A DNA stretch of 64,000 bases from positions 1 through 64,000 of the forward strand of contig NZ_BAFE01000089.1 of assembly GCF_000247995.1 (NCBI RefSeq). Reading direction: 5' to 3'. The position numbers and the translations under genes are program-made. Each line of letters starts with the position of its first letter. The stretch's first letter is position 1. The DNA comes from Mobilicoccus pelagius NBRC 104925 (GTDB lineage Bacteria; Actinomycetota; Actinomycetes; Actinomycetales; Dermatophilaceae). Positions 8,363 to 16,296 of the stretch are shown here, in pieces. The notes under the pieces were generated by a model. It was not told the origin of the DNA. It did no database searches and was given only the letters and a program-made list of their open reading frames with translations.

Positions 8363-8376
8363 GACAATGACGTCAT
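8363..8376 (+). promoter_or_regulatory. -10 box and palindrome at the ligase start
   Basis: GACAAT (8363-8368), a weak match to TANNNT, ends six bases before the ATG at 8375. The palindrome ATGACGTCAT (8367-8376) overlaps both, which suggests a leaderless and possibly repressed start. Confidence 0.35.
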
Positions 8377-9436
8377 GGATCTGCCCGTCCCCCTGCCGCT
8401 CGCCCCGATGCTCGCCAAGTCCGTGGCCGAGGTCCCCGAATCAGACTCCGTCGCGGGAGGGCTCGCGTACGAGCCCAAGTGGGACGGGTTCCGGTGCCTC
8501 GTACTCCGCGACGGCGACGAACTCGAGCTCGCGAGCCGCGGTTCGAAGACCCTCACCCGATACTTCCCCGAGCTGCGCGAACCGCTCCTCGAGGTGCTCC
8601 CCCGCCGGTGCCTCGTCGACGGGGAGATCGTCGTACGGTCGGGTCGGCGCGGGGCCGAACGGCTCGACTGGGACGCGCTCTCCCAGCGCATCCATCCCGC
8701 AGCCTCCCGCATCGCGACGCTTGCGGAACGGACCCCGGCCGAGATCGTCGCGTTCGACCTCGTGGCCCTCGACGACGAGTCGCTCCTCGACGTCGAGTTC
8801 GCCCCGCGCCGTGCGCGGCTCGAGGACGCCCTCGCAGGGCGCGGCCACGACGGCCCCCTCCACCTCACCCGCGCGACCCGGGACGCGGTGGAGGCACAGG
8901 AGTGGTTCGTCCGGTTCGAGGGGGCGGGACTCGACGGCGTCGTCGCCAAACCCCTCGCCGGGCCGTACACGCCGGGCAGGCGCACGATGCTCAAGGTCAA
9001 GCACAAGCGCACCGCCGAGGCCGTCGTCACCGGGTACCGGGTGCACAAGTCGGGCGCGGGCGTCGGGTCGCTCCTCCTCTCGCTCTACGCCGACGACGGG
9101 CACCTCATCGGTGTCGGCGGTATCGCGGCGTTCACGGCGAAGCGGCGTCTCGAACTCGTCGAGGAGCTCGAGCCCCTCGTCCTCCGCGACGAGGACGGCG
9201 GGGTCGTCCACGCCGAGACCGACCGTTCGCGGTTCTCCGGCAACAAGGACGTCGGCTACGTGCCGCTCCGACCCGAGCGCGTCGTCGAGGTGGCGTTCGA
9301 CCAACTCGAGGGGCAGCGGTTCCGTCATGCCGTGACGTTCCTGCGCTGGCGCCCCGACCGCGACCCGGAATCGTGCACCCTCGCCCAGATCGACGTCGCC
9401 CCCGCCTACGACCTCGGCGCCGTCCTCGACGAGTGA
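8375..9436 (+). CDS. ATP-dependent DNA ligase, LigC type
   Basis: 353 aa, the size of mycobacterial LigC. It seals DNA nicks using ATP. Nucleotidyltransferase motifs are in order: motif I EPKWDGFR with the adenylated Lys35, motif III LVDGEIVV, motif IV GLDGVVAKP, and motif V MLKVKHKRTAE. The OB-fold domain follows (AVVTGYRV, LIGVGGIAAF). The upstream in-frame ATG/GTG codons give an arginine-rich leader without homology, so ATG 8375 is chosen. It is near a stand-alone LigD polymerase gene but separated by a thioesterase. Together they suggest a split end-joining or base-repair toolkit; no Ku gene is in the window. Confidence 0.93.
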   Translation: MDLPVPLPLAPMLAKSVAEVPESDSVAGGLAYEPKWDGFRCLVLRDGDELELASRGSKTLTRYFPELREPLLEVLPRRCLVDGEIVVRSGRRGAERLDWDALSQRIHPAASRIATLAERTPAEIVAFDLVALDDESLLDVEFAPRRARLEDALAGRGHDGPLHLTRATRDAVEAQEWFVRFEGAGLDGVVAKPLAGPYTPGRRTMLKVKHKRTAEAVVTGYRVHKSGAGVGSLLLSLYADDGHLIGVGGIAAFTAKRRLELVEELEPLVLRDEDGGVVHAETDRSRFSGNKDVGYVPLRPERVVEVAFDQLEGQRFRHAVTFLRWRPDRDPESCTLAQIDVAPAYDLGAVLDE

Positions 9437-9463
9437 CGCGGAACCCCACTCCAAGACCGACAC

Positions 9464-9505
9464 GACGGGCCCCGCACCGGCACGAGGCCGGGTGCGGGGC
9501 CCGTC
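9464..9505. terminator. Bidirectional terminator between ligase and thioesterase
   Basis: Perfect 15-bp arms (9464-9478 and 9491-9505) begin GACGGGCC and end GGCCCGTC, between two convergent genes. Confidence 0.75.
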
Positions 9506-9544
9506 GAGGCGTCTCCCCGAGAGGGATCGGTCGAGGTCGAGGGG

Positions 9545-10012
9545 TCAGTCGAGGTCGGTGATCGGCCCCGTCGCCGGGGTGACGAGCGGCGGACGCGGGA
9601 TCGGCGCGTGCCGCTGCGGCACCCGGTCGCGGTCGAAGGTGATGTGGTCGTACCCGTGGGGCTGGGGGCGCCCCTCGTCGTCGAGGCTCACCATGACGAT
9701 GCGCTCGATGTCGATGATCGTGTGGCGGGTGACCATGTTGCGCACCCGCGCACGCAGCGTGAGCGACGTGCGGCCGAACTCCGTGGGGATGAGGCCGAGC
9801 TCGATGAGGTCGCCCTGCCACGCGGAGGAGACGAACTCGATCTCCGACATGTACTTGGTCACGCAGCGCTCGTTGCCGAGCTGGAGGATCGCGTAGATCG
9901 CGGCCTCCTCGTCGACCCACCGCAGCAGGCTGCCGCCGAACAGCGTGCCGTTGGCGTTGAGATCCTCGGGTTTGACCCACTTGCGGGAGTGGAAACGCAT
10001 CGTGTCAGGCAT
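9545..10012 (-). CDS. Acyl-CoA thioesterase (hotdog fold)
   Basis: 155 aa from ATG at 10012; CTAGG lies eight bases upstream, while the GTG six bases earlier would be too close to it. It hydrolyses acyl-CoA thioesters in the cytosol. The HotDog ACOT-type pattern is clear: the N-A-N-G-x-x-FGG motif (LNANGTLFGG) with the catalytic Asn/Asp neighbourhood, LRWVDEEAAIYA, and a long strand EFVSSAWQGDLIEL. The tail is Pro-rich. YciA/CoA-thioesterase relatives are about this length. It lies between two DNA-repair genes with no obvious link to them. Confidence 0.88.
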   Translation of the reverse strand: MPDTMRFHSRKWVKPEDLNANGTLFGGSLLRWVDEEAAIYAILQLGNERCVTKYMSEIEFVSSAWQGDLIELGLIPTEFGRTSLTLRARVRNMVTRHTIIDIERIVMVSLDDEGRPQPHGYDHITFDRDRVPQRHAPIPRPPLVTPATGPITDLD

Positions 10013-10230
10013 GGTCACAGCCTAGAAGAACACCGGCGACGCTCCTCGCGGGCCGGGACGTCACCGGTGCGTGCGAACCGTCGCCCGGGGGTGGGTCTTC
10101 GCGCGAGCCCGTCGGGGCACGCAGACGGCCGGCGGGGCAGGGTCCCGACGCACCGACCTCCCCCTCGGCATCTCGTCACGAGGACGGCACACCGACACCG
10201 CGGCATGCAGCCCTCGCCGCGCCGGCCCGA

Positions 10231-11301
10231 TCACGGGCGCCGCGGTGAACGGCGCGTGCCGTCCTCGCTCCAGTTCGCGGCGTTCTTTCGGCTGGGGGCG
10301 ACCCGGGGCGGCTCGCCCGGCATCTTCGGGTGGTCGGGCGGGAAGTTGAGTTCGGGCAGTCCGCGGTCGACGTCGGCCTTCCACAACGCGTGGGCGGCGA
10401 CGAGGTCCCCGACGGCCGCGTCCATCCCCGCCCAGGCGTCCCCACGCTCGGCGAGGAGGCCGGGGACGGTGCGCACGGTGAAGTCGCGGGGGCTCGCCGC
10501 GTCCAGCTCCTCCCAGCGCAGGGGCATCGACGCGGGCGCACCCGGCAGGGGGCGGGGGCTGTACGCGGACGTGATGGTGCGGTCGCGGTTCATCTGGTTG
10601 TAGTCGAGGAAGATGCGCGCGCCGCGCTCCTCCTTCCACCAGGCCGTCGTCACGAGATCGGGAAGGCGACGTTCGAGTTCCCGGCAGATGCCGATGGCCG
10701 CGTGGCGGGCGTCGAGGAACTCGTGCGTGGGCCTCACCCTCGAGTAGACGTGGAGGCCACGGTGACCGCTCGTCTTCACCCACGGGGTGAGGTCGAGGTC
10801 GAGCATGAGTTCCCGGAGTGCGTGTGCGGCGGCCCGCGCCTCGTCGAAGCCGGTGCCGGGTTGCGGGTCGAGGTCGATGCGGAGTTCGTCGACGTGATCG
10901 GTGTCCTCGGTGCGGACGGGCCACGGGTGGAACGTCACCGTGCTCATCTGCACGGCCCACACGGCGGTCGCGATCTCGTCGACGACGAGCTGGGGGTGTC
11001 GCCGCCCGGAGGGGTAGGTGCACATCACGGTCCGCACCCACTCGGGGGCGCCCTTGGGCGGGTTCTTGCTGTAGAACTCCTCCCCCGTCACGCCGCCGCG
11101 GAACCGTTGAAGGGTGACCGGCCGGTCGGCGATCGTACGGAGCAGCGGCTCGCCCACCGCGACGACGTACGCGGCGAGTTCCCGCTTGGTGATGGCGGGT
11201 TCGTCGTCGGTCGCCGGCCAGACCGGTTTGTCGGGGTTGCTCAACCGCACCGACCGTTCCTGCCCGTCCCGCCCCGGCAGGGTGAGGATCTCCTCGCTCA
11301 T
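10231..11301 (-). CDS. LigD-type primase-polymerase (stand-alone Pol domain)
   Basis: 356 aa from ATG at 11301. LigD polymerase domains add nucleotides, preferring NTPs, during non-homologous end joining. Visible elements are SNPDKPVWPA near the N-terminus and the metal-binding pair Asp143/Asp145 in RIDLDPQPG. KTSGHRGLHVY follows with the nucleotide-binding Ser/His, then the conserved FLDYNQMNRDRT and TSAYSPRP. Family members end near GLPELNFPPDHPKMPG, as here. Neither ligase nor phosphoesterase modules are fused; the LigC-type ligase is at 8375. The tail after residue 335 is Arg/Ser-rich. Confidence 0.92.
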   Translation of the reverse strand: MSEEILTLPGRDGQERSVRLSNPDKPVWPATDDEPAITKRELAAYVVAVGEPLLRTIADRPVTLQRFRGGVTGEEFYSKNPPKGAPEWVRTVMCTYPSGRRHPQLVVDEIATAVWAVQMSTVTFHPWPVRTEDTDHVDELRIDLDPQPGTGFDEARAAAHALRELMLDLDLTPWVKTSGHRGLHVYSRVRPTHEFLDARHAAIGICRELERRLPDLVTTAWWKEERGARIFLDYNQMNRDRTITSAYSPRPLPGAPASMPLRWEELDAASPRDFTVRTVPGLLAERGDAWAGMDAAVGDLVAAHALWKADVDRGLPELNFPPDHPKMPGEPPRVAPSRKNAANWSEDGTRRSPRRP

Positions 11302-11377
11302 GCCCGAAGGGTACGGGCGGCGAGGCGCAACGGCGAGAACACGGCCCCGGCACTCGGACGCGTGCTTGACTGCACGC

Positions 11378-11881
11378 ATGCGACGTGCGCTGCTCGACCG
11401 GTTGCCCCTGGGCCTGGTGCTGACGCTCGTGTGGGTGTTCCTCGACCTCGGCCCTGCTGAGGACGGCGGAGTGCCGACCTGGGGAGACGTGATCCGGGCG
11501 CTGTTCCTCGGAACCGTCCTCGCCGCCGTCCTCATGGGCGTCAACGCGTGGCGGGAGACCCGGTTGGGCGGCTACCACCGGCTATCCCCCGACGATCGCG
11601 ACCGGGTGGACGCCGCGCTCCGTCGGGGAGTCCCCGATCCGGACCCCCGGGTTCGAGACGTCGTCCGCGCTCGTGTCCGATCGAGCGACCCCACCTGGAT
11701 GGCGGGAGTTCTCGCCCTCGTCCTCGCCGCCGTCTGGATGCTCGCCCTGCAGGCCTGGCCCACCTGGCCGACGTGGCTGCGCGTGGGCGCCGTCGTCTCC
11801 GTCCTCGTCACGGTGGGCGTCCTCGTCCGCGAGTGGCGACGCGCCGCCCGCCGACGCCGGACCGCCGCCCCCACGGCATGA
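11378..11881 (+). CDS. Hypothetical membrane protein (three hydrophobic spans)
   Basis: 167 aa; no named family recognised. There are hydrophobic spans near residues 8-25 (LPLGLVLTLVWVFLDL), 38-53 (RALFLGTVLAAVLMGV), and a long pair near 110-155. Between spans two and three is a conserved-looking cytosolic stretch (YHRLSPDDRDRVDAALRRG, PDPRVRDVVRAR) of the kind seen in small actinobacterial membrane proteins. The C-terminus is Arg-rich. It starts 76 bases from the divergent LigD start, so the two may share a regulatory region. ATG 11378 is chosen because frame content upstream is antisense to LigD. Confidence 0.7.
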   Translation: MRRALLDRLPLGLVLTLVWVFLDLGPAEDGGVPTWGDVIRALFLGTVLAAVLMGVNAWRETRLGGYHRLSPDDRDRVDAALRRGVPDPDPRVRDVVRARVRSSDPTWMAGVLALVLAAVWMLALQAWPTWPTWLRVGAVVSVLVTVGVLVREWRRAARRRRTAAPTA

Positions 11882-11897
11882 CCTCGCCCGGGGGGCC

Positions 11898-12794
11898 TCA
11901 CTCCTCGACGGGTGGGACGACGACAACGGGCCCGCGAGCACTGCGGACGAGCTGACGACTCGTCGACCCCAGGACGAGACCGGCGAGGTTGCCCCGCCCT
12001 CGAGTCCCCACGACGACGAGACGCGCAACCCCCGAGGCAGCGACGAGTGCCCGATGCGAGGGTGCGAGCTCCACGCGGCCGGTCACCTCGACGTCGCCCC
12101 ACCTCCGCACCGTCGCAACCACGCCGTGGAGGTCCTCCCGCGCGACGCCGACGACGTCCTGCCCTGCCGGCGGCGCGACCGCGAGCGCGTTCGTCGTCGG
12201 GACCTCGGGATGGAGGTCGACGCAGTGGAGGAGCTCCAAGGACGTTCCCGTCGCCTGCGCCTCGGCGTAGGCGTAGCGCAGTGCAGCGGCCGAGGCGCCG
12301 TCATCGTCGATCCCGACGACGACGGTGTCTCCCGCCGCGTCGCACTCGGGGACGATCGCCACGGGCCCCCGGGCCCCGGTCACGACGGCGTCCGCGACCC
12401 CGCCGAGGATCGAGGTGCCGAGGAGGCCACGGGAGCGTCCACCGAGGACGACGAGCCCGGGCTCCGCGGTGCGGGCGAGGAGGTGGGGTGCGGCGGGTCC
12501 CACGACGTACTCGGTGCTCATGTCGAGGTCGAGGCAGGAACCGCCGAGTTCGACCTCGAGGGCGTCGAGCCGTGCACGGTCCGCCTCCTGGATGGTGGGG
12601 ACCGCGACCGAGGCGGCCGCAGCGGCGCCCGACCTCACCGTCCCCGTGGGCAAGATGTCGTGTGCCATGAGGACGACGAGGGGTTGCTGCCGGTGCACGG
12701 CCTCCTCGGCGGCCCACAGGACCGCGTGGTGGGCGGCCGATGTGCCGTCGTACCCCACGAGGACGCGACCGTTCGTGTCGATGTGGTCGGTCAT
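11898..12794 (-). CDS. Tandem-domain universal stress protein
   Basis: 298 aa from ATG at 12794 (AAGGAG six bases upstream). It has two UspA domains. The first has VLVGYDGTSAAHHA and the nucleotide-binding loop GGRSRGLLGTSILGGVAD. The second has VVVGIDDDGASAAAL and GTRGRGNLAGLVLGSTSRQ, ending PVVVVPP. G-x2-G-x9-G(S/T) loops in both halves indicate ATP-binding type Usp. Family members in actinobacteria respond to hypoxia, nitric oxide or stationary phase. Its upstream region holds two copies of a GGTGCCGGCACC-like palindrome and a broken response regulator, consistent with two-component control (inference). Confidence 0.93.
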   Translation of the reverse strand: MTDHIDTNGRVLVGYDGTSAAHHAVLWAAEEAVHRQQPLVVLMAHDILPTGTVRSGAAAAASVAVPTIQEADRARLDALEVELGGSCLDLDMSTEYVVGPAAPHLLARTAEPGLVVLGGRSRGLLGTSILGGVADAVVTGARGPVAIVPECDAAGDTVVVGIDDDGASAAALRYAYAEAQATGTSLELLHCVDLHPEVPTTNALAVAPPAGQDVVGVAREDLHGVVATVRRWGDVEVTGRVELAPSHRALVAASGVARLVVVGTRGRGNLAGLVLGSTSRQLVRSARGPVVVVPPVEE

Positions 12795-12850
12795 GTCGTC
12801 TCCTTCTCTTCGATGGTGTCCAGTCTCCCCGCGGCGGCGGCTCACCGGTA

Positions 12851-12945
12851 TCGGTGCCGGCACCCACATCGCACAGGGGCGTACCCCAGGGGTGTGGCGG
12901 GGGCGTGATGGATGTCCGCCGGGACGGTATGGGTGTCGGCACCGA
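12851..12945. promoter_or_regulatory. Paired palindromic elements upstream of usp
   Basis: TCGGTGCCGGCACCCA (12851-12866) and TGGGTGTCGGCACCGA (12930-12945) are inverted copies with one mismatch. Each contains a 12-bp (near-)palindrome, GGTGCCGGCACC or GGTGTCGGCACC. A further ACCCCAGGGGT lies between them at 12883-12893. The spacing suggests a dimeric regulator binding two sites. Confidence 0.45.
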
Positions 12946-13010
12946 CGCGCCGAGGACACGTGGCGGGGGACGCTCGAAGCGGCATCCATCCCCGGCCGAT
13001 CGGAGCAGTG

Positions 13011-13079
13011 ATGACCGCCACCGTGCGTGACCTGGTGGGCGAGATCGGCGACCTCGGCCCGGCCGGCCTCGCGGCGTAG
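13011..13079 (+). pseudogene. Truncated gene start (22 codons)
   Basis: GGAG five bases before ATG 13011 opens a good-looking N-terminus (TVRDLVGEIGDLGPAGLAA). It stops at TAG exactly where the response-regulator remnant on the other strand begins. I read it as the first codons of a gene cut by a deletion; the family is not identifiable. Confidence 0.35.
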
Positions 13080-13420
13080 AGGAACGGCTCGTCGCGCAGG
13101 GCGGAGCGACACGCCTCGACGAGGTTCCGGACGGCGACGGACTTGTGGACGTGGCCGCTCGCCCCGTTCTCCAGCGCCTCGAACAGGTACTGCTCGTTGT
13201 CGTGCATCGAGAACATGAGGAGCTCGGTGGGCAGGCCGCGCCGGGTGATCTCGCGTGCGGTCTGCCGGCCCGTCATGCGGGGTATCGACACGTCGAGGAC
13301 CGCGAGGTCGATGTCCCCGTCGGTGACGCGCTCGCCGGCCTCGGCCCCGCCGCCGACCTGCGCCACGACCGTGAGGTCGGGCTCGGCGTCGAGGATGCGC
13401 GCGGAGTCCAGGCGCGCTCG
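13071..13420 (-). pseudogene. NarL/FixJ-type response regulator fragment
   Basis: The minus-strand frame reads as the middle of a receiver domain. It has LDAEPDLTVVAQVGG, the phospho-acceptor Asp in DLAVLDVSIPRMTG, the switch Ser in MFSMHD, the invariant Lys in GHVHKS, and SALRDEPFLYAA. Missing are the first 15-20 residues with the acidic pair and start codon, and everything after the receiver including the LuxR helix-turn-helix. The 5' side runs into the msrB promoter region and the 3' side into a truncated gene start. Its place next to usp suggests a lost stress-responsive two-component regulator (inference). Confidence 0.65.
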
Positions 13421-13473
13421 GGCGGGTGCACCCCTGTGGGAACCGATCGGGCCCCCGCGTTGTTGAACCGTCC

Positions 13474-13884
13474 ATGAGCGAGCAGAAGTACGAGGTCCAG
13501 CGCACCGACGCCGAGTGGCGTGAACTCCTCACCCCCGCGGAGTACCAGGTGCTGCGGCAGGCGGGCACCGAGCGCCCCGGCATCGGGGAGTACACGAACA
13601 CGACGACGGAGGGCGTCTACTCGTGTCGCGCCTGCGGTGCCGAACTGTTCCGCAGCGACACGAAGTTCGAGAGCCACTGCGGGTGGCCGAGCTTCTACGC
13701 CCCTCTCGCCGATGACCGGGTCGAGTACATCGAGGACACTTCCCTCGGCATGAAGCGCATCGAGGTGCGGTGCGCCCGCTGCGGCTCCCACCTCGGGCAC
13801 GTCTTCGAGGGCGAGGGCTACGACACCCCCACCGACCAGCGCTACTGCATCAACTCGATCAGCATGCGCCTCACCGAGGACTGA
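13474..13884 (+). CDS. msrB: Peptide-methionine (R)-S-oxide reductase MsrB
   Basis: 136 aa. It reduces methionine-R-sulfoxide in proteins, using thioredoxin as donor. The structural zinc is bound by Cys51/Cys54 (CRAC) and Cys100/Cys103 (CARC). The catalytic cysteine is Cys125 in RYCINS, and SHCGWPSF carries Cys69, the usual site of a resolving cysteine. GHVFEGEG is the family signature. The full normal length is present. The ATG at 13474 matches the family start. MsrB beside hemQ is also seen in M. tuberculosis. A strong terminator follows. Confidence 0.96.
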   Translation: MSEQKYEVQRTDAEWRELLTPAEYQVLRQAGTERPGIGEYTNTTTEGVYSCRACGAELFRSDTKFESHCGWPSFYAPLADDRVEYIEDTSLGMKRIEVRCARCGSHLGHVFEGEGYDTPTDQRYCINSISMRLTED

Positions 13885-13900
13885 CCCGCCTCACCACGGG

Positions 13901-13937
13901 CGAAGGCCTCCGGATCGACTCGATCCGGAGGCCTTCG
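13901..13937. terminator. Bidirectional terminator between msrB and hemQ
   Basis: Perfect 17-bp arms (13901-13917, 13921-13937), starting CGAAGGCCTCC, with a 3-base loop between convergent genes. Confidence 0.85.
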
Positions 13938-13988
13938 TGCGTCACGTGCGTCACTCGTCGGGGAGCGACGCGGTGAGAGGATCGACGG

Positions 13989-14702
13989 TCACGGAAGACC
14001 GTGGACGAGGGTCGCGGCGTCGACGCGGGGGCCGGTGTAGAACGGCGTCTCCTCGCGCACGTGCAGCCGGGCGCGGGACCTGCGCAGCTCACGCATCATG
14101 TCGACCATCTGCGGGAGGTCGTCGGACTCGAACGCGAGGATCCACTCGTAGTCGCCGAGGGCGAAGCTCGGGATCGTGTTGGCCCGCACCTCCGCGTACG
14201 GCCGCGCCATGCGTCCGTGCTCGGCGAGCATCTCGCGACGCTCCTCCTCGGGCAGCACGTACCAGTCGTAGCTGCGGACGAACGGGTACACGCACACGTA
14301 GTCGCGGACACGCTCCTCCTTCATGAACGCCGGCACGTGACCCTTGTTGAACTCGGCCTGGCGGTGGAGCGCCATCTGCGACCACACGGGCGTGAGGTGG
14401 CGCCCGACCTGCGTGCGTCGGAACACCTTGTAGGCCGCCTGAAGCGCCTCGGGGTCCTCGGCGTGCCACCACACCATGATCTCGGCGTCGGCACGGAACC
14501 CGGCGATGTCGTAAAGGCCCCGCAGGGTCACCCCCGTCTCCGGGAGGGTCTCGCAGAAGGCCTCGAGGTCGGCGACCATGCGGTCACGGTCGGCCTCGTC
14601 GACCGGCAGCGGGTCGGACACCCGGAACACCGACCACATGGCGTAACGGATGGTCTCGTTGAGGGCGCGGATCTTCGCCGCGTTCGTCTGGACGTCGGTC
14701 AT
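13989..14702 (-). CDS. hemQ: Coproheme decarboxylase HemQ/ChdC
   Basis: 237 aa. It converts coproheme to heme b with peroxide, the last step of the coproporphyrin-dependent pathway used by Actinobacteria and Firmicutes. The chlorite-dismutase-like fold is recognisable. The catalytic tyrosine is Tyr139 ([11 protein letters not shown]) and the axial His is His162 (EHGRMARPY). Their spacing of 23 residues equals that of the Corynebacterium enzyme (Tyr135/His158). It is part of a leftward block with an antiporter and hemE. A GTG at 14717 would lengthen it by five residues and overlap the antiporter end. Confidence 0.95.
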   Translation of the reverse strand: MTDVQTNAAKIRALNETIRYAMWSVFRVSDPLPVDEADRDRMVADLEAFCETLPETGVTLRGLYDIAGFRADAEIMVWWHAEDPEALQAAYKVFRRTQVGRHLTPVWSQMALHRQAEFNKGHVPAFMKEERVRDYVCVYPFVRSYDWYVLPEEERREMLAEHGRMARPYAEVRANTIPSFALGDYEWILAFESDDLPQMVDMMRELRRSRARLHVREETPFYTGPRVDAATLVHGLP

Positions 14703-14713
14703 GGCGTCATTCT

Positions 14714-16042
14714 TCACCGAGCCGACGCGGCGGTGGGAACCGGTGTGCGCTCCCGCACCTTCTCGAGCCAACGCATCGCGGGGGTGGCAGCGACACCGTG
14801 GACGACGACCGACAGGACGATCGTGAATCCCACCGTCGACCACAGGAGTTCGGCCTGCGGGAAGTGCGCCTCCTGCAACGCGTACGCGATGTAGTAGATC
14901 GAGCCGATGCCACGCACCCCGAAGAAGGCCGTGACGAGTCGCTCACGCGGCCCGAGACTCTGCGTGCCGTCGGCGTCGACAGAACTCTGCCGGCCGAGGG
15001 CGAGCCACGCCGTGACGGGACGGACGACGAAGACGAGGAGCACCGCGACGAGGGCGCCCTGCCACGTGAGGTGGGAGAGGAGGCCGTCGCTGAGGGCGAT
15101 CCCGAGCGCGAGGAGCAGGAGAAGGGTGAGGAGCAACTCGAGGCGCTCGACGAGCTCGTGCATGACGCCCTGGTAGTCGTCGTGGCGTTCCTCCGACCGG
15201 AGACGCATCGCCGCGACGAAGACGGCGAGGAAGCCCCATCCGCCGACGAGTTCGGTGAGACCGTACACGGCGAGGGTGCCGGCGAGGGCGAGGAGCGGCT
15301 CGCCCTGCTCGGCGAAGCGGAAGACCCGCGGCTCCCCGCGGAACGCGAGCTTGCCGAGGAGCATGCCGCCGACGTACCCGGTGGCGATGCCGATGAGCAC
15401 CTTGCCGAAGAGCTCCCACGACAACCACTCGAGCCACCACTCGGAGACGGGCCCCTTGGAGGCGAGGAACATCGCGGCGTAGACGAACGGGAACGCGAGC
15501 GCGTCGTTGAGTCCGCCCTCCGAGGTGAGGGCGAAGCGCACGTCGTCGTTCTCGTCGATGTGCTCCTCCTCCTCGAGGGTGGGGCCGGAGACCTGGACGT
15601 CGGCGGCGAGCACGGGGTCGGTCGGTGCGAGGGCGGATCCCAGGAGGAGCGCTGCGGCGGGCGGCAGCGCCATGACCCACCAGCCGAGGAAAGCGACGGC
15701 GGCGATGCACAAGGGCATCGCGACGAGGAGGAGACGCCACGTCGACCGCCAGGCGCGCCACGAGGCCCGGGTGCGTCCGAGGGGCCGGTCGAGGGCGAGA
15801 CCGACGCCCATGAGGGCGACGATGATGCAGAGTTCGGAGGCGTGCTCGGTGAGGGTGGGGTGCTCGAGCGGGGAGACCCTCACGTCGTGGAACGGCGGCA
15901 ACAGTCCGACCGCGAGTCCGGTGGCGACGAGCGCCATCGGCGCGGAGAAGGCCCAGCGTTGCAGCAGGGTGGGGAGGGCGACGGCGAGGAGGAGTCCGAT
16001 GCCGACGACGAGATAGGCGGCGTCCACGGTCATGGGCAGCAT
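14714..16042 (-). CDS. CPA-type sodium/proton antiporter (NhaP-like)
   Basis: About 442 aa with a dozen hydrophobic spans. It exchanges cytosolic Na+ or K+ for protons. Family landmarks are [20 protein letters not shown], the Asp-containing ion site of CPA1 proteins, the acidic loop [11 protein letters not shown], and [13 protein letters not shown] with its conserved Asp. [17 protein letters not shown] near the end carries the functional arginine. The start is uncertain between ATG 16042 and ATG 16033; neither has a good Shine-Dalgarno. It lies between hemE and hemQ, a position normally held by the heme gene hemY in this lineage. Confidence 0.88.
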   Translation of the reverse strand: MLPMTVDAAYLVVGIGLLLAVALPTLLQRWAFSAPMALVATGLAVGLLPPFHDVRVSPLEHPTLTEHASELCIIVALMGVGLALDRPLGRTRASWRAWRSTWRLLLVAMPLCIAAVAFLGWWVMALPPAAALLLGSALAPTDPVLAADVQVSGPTLEEEEHIDENDDVRFALTSEGGLNDALAFPFVYAAMFLASKGPVSEWWLEWLSWELFGKVLIGIATGYVGGMLLGKLAFRGEPRVFRFAEQGEPLLALAGTLAVYGLTELVGGWGFLAVFVAAMRLRSEERHDDYQGVMHELVERLELLLTLLLLLALGIALSDGLLSHLTWQGALVAVLLVFVVRPVTAWLALGRQSSVDADGTQSLGPRERLVTAFFGVRGIGSIYYIAYALQEAHFPQAELLWSTVGFTIVLSVVVHGVAATPAMRWLEKVRERTPVPTAASAR

Positions 16043-16296
16043 CGTCTCAGCCAGGAGGCGGTTCGCCGACTTCGGGACCCACGGCCCTGGTGCGGTCGGG
16101 AGCCTCGTGACCGGCGTCGAGGAGCGACCCCACGGCGACCCACGGAGCGGCGACGTCGCAGGTGGAGACCGTGCTGCCGCGTGACGCGACCGATGATCGC
16201 CCCTGTGCCGCTCGACCCTCCGGACGGCCCAGAGCGTCGTCATACGTTGCGCAAACGACCTGTGAGGTCGCTCACGCCGGTCGGGTGGGAGTGATG

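Noticed and set aside
16043-16296. Possible small gene between nhaP and hemE
   Set aside because: No frame with a start, ribosome site and sensible composition; only weak palindromic GTTGCGCAAAC at about 16249.
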